64,000 bases of DNA from Pseudomonas putida S13.1.2 (GTDB lineage: Bacteria > Pseudomonadota > Gammaproteobacteria > Pseudomonadales > Pseudomonadaceae), in contig NZ_CP010979.1 of assembly GCF_000498395.2 (NCBI RefSeq), forward strand, positions 6,540,001 to 6,604,000, given 5' to 3'. The number at the start of each line of letters is the position of its first letter. The first letter of the stretch is position 1. Below are positions 61,296-64,000 of this stretch, in pieces. The notes under the pieces were generated by a model. It was not told the DNA's origin and ran no database searches. It was given only the letters and a program-made list of their open reading frames with translations. The translations under genes were made by a program, and so were the position numbers.

Positions 61296-62417
61296 GTGCA
61301 TAACGTCGTGATCAGCGGCACCGGCCTGTACACCCCGGCCCAGAGCATTTCCAACGAAGAACTGGTGGCCTCCTTCAACGCCTGGTCGCAGCAGTTCAAC
61401 CAGGACAACGCCGCCGCCATCGAGCGCGGTGAAGTCGAAGCGGCGCCGTTGTCCGACGCGGCGTTCATCGAAAAGGCCTCGGGCATCAAGAGCCGCTTCG
61501 TCATGGACAAGGCCGGCATCCTCGACCCCCAGCGCATGAAACCACGCTTGCCAGAGCGGTCCAACGACGAACCGTCGGTGCTCTGCGAAATGGCCGTGGC
61601 CGCTGCCCGCCAGGCCCTGGAGCGCGCCGGCCGCACGGCTGCGGATGTCGACGGGGTAATCGTCGCCTGCTCCAACTTGCAGCGCCCGTACCCGGCGATT
61701 GCCATCGAAGTGCAGCAGGCGCTGGGCATCCAGGGCTTTGCCTTCGACATGAACGTGGCCTGCTCGTCCGCCACCTTCGGCATCCAGACCGCCGCCAACA
61801 GCGTGGCCCTGGGCCAGGCGCGCGCGGTGCTGATGGTCAACCCGGAGGTGTGCACCGGCCACCTGAACTTCCGCGACCGTGACAGCCACTTCATTTTCGG
61901 TGATGCCGCTACCGCGGTACTGATCGAGCGTGCCGACCAGGCCACCTCGGCGCACCAGTTCGACATCGTCAGCAGCAAGCTGTGGACCGAGTTCTCCAAC
62001 AACATCCGCAACAACTTCGGCTTCCTCAACCGTGCGGCGGAAGAGGGCGAAGGCGCAGCGGACAAGCTGTTCATCCAGGAAGGCCGCAAGGTGTTCCGCG
62101 AGGTGTGCCCGAAAGTGGCCGAGCTGATCGGTGAGCACCTGCAGGAAAACGGCCTGCAATCGAGCGATGTGAAGCGCTTCTGGCTGCACCAGGCGAACCT
62201 CAGCATGAACCACCTGATCGTCAAGAAGCTGCTGGGGCGTGAAGTGGCCGAGGAAGATGCACCGGTCATTCTCGACCGTTATGCCAACACCAGTTCGGCG
62301 GGTTCGGTGATTGCCTTCCACCTGTACCAGGATGACCTGGCCAAGGGCTCGTTGGGCGTGTTGAGCTCGTTTGGTGCGGGGTATTCGATTGGTAGCGTGA
62401 TTCTGCGCAAGCGCTGA
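61296..62417 (+). CDS. Beta-ketoacyl-ACP synthase III-like (FabH family)
   Basis: A 373-residue thiolase-fold condensing enzyme with Cys156 (NVACSSAT), a histidine in WLHQAN and an asparagine in RYANTSSAGS, the FabH triad. The best start is GTG at 61296, with GAGGAA 7 bases upstream; the ORF begins earlier only with a TTG. Length and motifs recall P. aeruginosa PA3286, which uses octanoyl-CoA from beta-oxidation to prime fatty acid synthesis. That role is from family knowledge. Confidence 0.88.
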   Translation: MHNVVISGTGLYTPAQSISNEELVASFNAWSQQFNQDNAAAIERGEVEAAPLSDAAFIEKASGIKSRFVMDKAGILDPQRMKPRLPERSNDEPSVLCEMAVAAARQALERAGRTAADVDGVIVACSNLQRPYPAIAIEVQQALGIQGFAFDMNVACSSATFGIQTAANSVALGQARAVLMVNPEVCTGHLNFRDRDSHFIFGDAATAVLIERADQATSAHQFDIVSSKLWTEFSNNIRNNFGFLNRAAEEGEGAADKLFIQEGRKVFREVCPKVAELIGEHLQENGLQSSDVKRFWLHQANLSMNHLIVKKLLGREVAEEDAPVILDRYANTSSAGSVIAFHLYQDDLAKGSLGVLSSFGAGYSIGSVILRKR

Positions 62418-62427
62418 TTTATCAGGC

Positions 62428-62534
62428 GCCTGTAACGGCCTCTTCGCGGGCTCGCCCGCTCCCACAGGTACAGCATAGTTCTCAAGGTCTGTGGTGATCC
62501 TGTGGGAGCGGGCAGGCCCGCGAAGGGGCCGGCG
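62428..62534. repeat. REP inverted pair
   Basis: Facing REP units between the FabH-like gene and the porin terminator. Confidence 0.9.
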
Positions 62535-62547
62535 CATTCGCACAGGC

Positions 62548-62585
62548 AAAAAAGAGGGAAACGCCGGATGGGGTCGGCGTTTCCC
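62548..62585 (-). terminator. Rho-independent terminator of the porin gene
   Basis: On the minus strand, an 11-bp stem (GGGAAACGCCG / CGGCGTTTCCC) followed by TCTTTTTT, 30 bases after the porin stop. Confidence 0.9.
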
Positions 62586-62614
62586 GCTTCAGCGTGAAGC
62601 AGAGAGGTTGCCGC

Positions 62615-63859
62615 TTAGAACTTGGCTTCCAGGTCCACCTGCAGGGTGTCGACGTCAGCATTGCTGTTCGGCAGCTGCGACAGATCTGTCTTGGCCATCA
62701 GGTAGGCAGCACCCAGGGAGAAGTTCTTGTCGATCTCGTAACCGACCTTGAACTTGTGACCACGCGAACCGGTGAAGCCGTTGCCAAAGTCCGAATCGGT
62801 GAACAGGCTGACCACCGCGTTACGCTGCACATCGCGGTAGTTGTAGTCCAGGCTCCAGGCTCCCACCTTGGTTTTCAAACCAGCCAGCCAGGCTTGATCT
62901 TCGCCATCGGTGCTCTCGGTATTCTTCACGTACTGACCATAGGCCGACAATGGAATGGCCAAGCCGGTGAAATCGATCTGGCCAAAGCCTTCCACCAGAT
63001 TGAACTCGTTGGTGGTGTTGCCGAACGACTGCAGGATGGCTGCTTCCTTGTCGTTGTCGTAACCATAGATGCTGGCACCCACGGTGAGCTTGAGCACGTC
63101 AGCCGGGGCGAACTTGGCGCCCAACTGGCCGTGGTAAACCTGCGCATCGTGCTTGTACTGGACACCATCACCATCGACGTTGTCTTTCAGGGTGTACTGA
63201 CCGGCGCTGGCAAAGACTTCGGCTCCGCCCAGGTCAGCCTTGTAAGTGGCAGCCACACCTTCCGGGTTGATGTCGCTATCCCAGATGATGTCGCCCATGC
63301 TTACCCAAGGCTGTGGCATCTTGCCGCCAATAAGGTGCAGGTTAGGGACTGCAGTAGGGTGCCAGTCGAGGTAGGCGAGGTCGACCCACAGCGACTTCTT
63401 GTCAAAGTAGTTGTCGAGGCTCTGGTTGGTCGAGCGCCGGTCGGCGCTGCTGCCGGTGGCTATACGAACGCCGGCGTCGACCTGCGGGTTGATCTCGCTG
63501 TAGAAGCCGACACGGGCACGCACTCGCTGGCGGTCCTGGTTGCCGCTGCTGCTGTTCGGGTCATCGACGTTGACGTCTTCGTAACGCAGGCGCACGTCAC
63601 CCTTGATCTGGGTCTTGGCGGCCCATGCCACTTTTTGTTCAAACGAGCTCATGCGTTCGGACTGAGCTTTCTGGTCGGCCTTTTCCTTGGTTTCTTTTGC
63701 CAGGTCGCCCTGCAGTTCGTTGTACTGCGCCTGATTGATCGAGCCGTTGGCGCGGAGCATTTCGAGCAGCTTGGCGTCGACAGCAGCACTGGCCGGGGCG
63801 CTCAGAGCCAGCATCATGCCGGTGAGGCTTACTCCGGTAAGTGTAGAAACAAGACGCAT
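62615..63859 (-). CDS. Putative outer-membrane porin
   Basis: A 414-residue beta-barrel porin. The signal peptide is residues 1-25 (cleaved near APASA). A short coiled segment (ELQGDLAKETKEKADQKAQSERMSSFEQKV) precedes the barrel, which has porin-type strands (GDVRLRYEDVNVDD; RARVGFYSEINPQVDAGVRIATGSS) and ends in VDLEAKF. The layout resembles the 'putative porin' (Porin_5) family. A GGGAGAA site precedes the ATG. It is a single-gene unit with a strong terminator. The substrate is unknown. Confidence 0.82.
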   Translation of the reverse strand: MRLVSTLTGVSLTGMMLALSAPASAAVDAKLLEMLRANGSINQAQYNELQGDLAKETKEKADQKAQSERMSSFEQKVAWAAKTQIKGDVRLRYEDVNVDDPNSSSGNQDRQRVRARVGFYSEINPQVDAGVRIATGSSADRRSTNQSLDNYFDKKSLWVDLAYLDWHPTAVPNLHLIGGKMPQPWVSMGDIIWDSDINPEGVAATYKADLGGAEVFASAGQYTLKDNVDGDGVQYKHDAQVYHGQLGAKFAPADVLKLTVGASIYGYDNDKEAAILQSFGNTTNEFNLVEGFGQIDFTGLAIPLSAYGQYVKNTESTDGEDQAWLAGLKTKVGAWSLDYNYRDVQRNAVVSLFTDSDFGNGFTGSRGHKFKVGYEIDKNFSLGAAYLMAKTDLSQLPNSNADVDTLQVDLEAKF

Positions 63860-64000
63860 AAGGTTCTCCCTACTGAAAAAAATGGGGGAGGCTCAAGCGC
63901 CTGCCCCTGCGTTGGCATGTCTTCGGAAAGGGCCTGAATAGACAGGTTCTGGGGTTCCGGAAAACAGGCGCAAGTATTGCGGGGGCCAATGACAGATTAA
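63860..64000 (-). promoter_or_regulatory. Upstream region of the porin gene
   Basis: The 141 bases between the porin ATG and the window edge should hold its promoter and leader. I see no ORF here and no clear operator. Confidence 0.3.

Overview
The window looks like a chromosome segment from the Pseudomonas putida group. GC content and codon use are high. Most intergenic gaps carry P. putida-type REP inverted pairs, whose arms resemble CCTGTGGGAGCGGG...CCCGCGAA. The gene order phaJ1 / alpha-beta hydrolase / fadD2 / fadD1 matches the PA3302-PA3299 block I recall from P. aeruginosa. Most of the window is core metabolism (cysK, aceK, def, hrpA, fadD1/2), interrupted by accessory blocks.

Layout. 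(1) 1-4.5 kb: a MoxR ATPase with a partial VWA partner, a DUF748 protein, cysK and an LpxO-like hydroxylase. (2) 4.6-12.3 kb: an accessory minus-strand block of two paralogous secreted proteins, a 1297-aa Ig-repeat/RCC1-repeat protein and an Ig-like (BIG2) protein. Its upstream half is AT-richer than the neighbours. (3) 12.5-14.2 kb: a DMT exporter preceded by a possible proline-stalling leader ORF, and a DUF4265 gene. (4) 14.3-29.9 kb: a long minus-strand catabolic operon plus a porin. It encodes an ABC importer (NMT1/TauT type), two SDRs, a cupin, an alpha/beta hydrolase, an IclR regulator, a ThDP enzyme, an L-aspartate dehydrogenase, an aldehyde dehydrogenase, a type I extradiol dioxygenase, a small helical protein, and a Rieske oxygenase with its reductase. 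The logic is uptake, ring hydroxylation or demethylation, ring cleavage, hydrolysis and oxidation of an aromatic compound whose identity I cannot tell. A shared AT-rich motif precedes both the operon and the porin.

(5) 29.9-41 kb: an EamA exporter, aceK, a DUF6279 lipoprotein, a FecI/FecR/TonB-receptor iron-signalling system, an S1-domain protein and a beta-helix protein. (6) 41-47 kb: CsbD, YihY and def, a GNAT gene lacking a normal start codon, a DUF2790 gene, an NTF2-like gene, and an ECF42-type operon (YCII, frameshifted SRPBCC, sigma factor). (7) 47-52.4 kb: phaJ1, a lysophospholipase-like hydrolase, fadD2 and fadD1. (8) 52.4-53.9 kb: an IS110-family element of the IS1111 type inserted in the tail of a REP sequence. 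Its non-coding end contains two segments matching the two halves of the rebuilt target, as expected for a guide (bridge/seek) RNA. (9) 53.9-64 kb: a gamma-glutamylputrescine oxidase-like and glutamine synthetase-like pair, hrpA, a FabH-like synthase and a porin.

The strongest candidates for something new are the RNA-guided REP-targeting insertion sequence and the undescribed aromatic catabolic operon. Everything here comes from reading the sequence; no database search was run.
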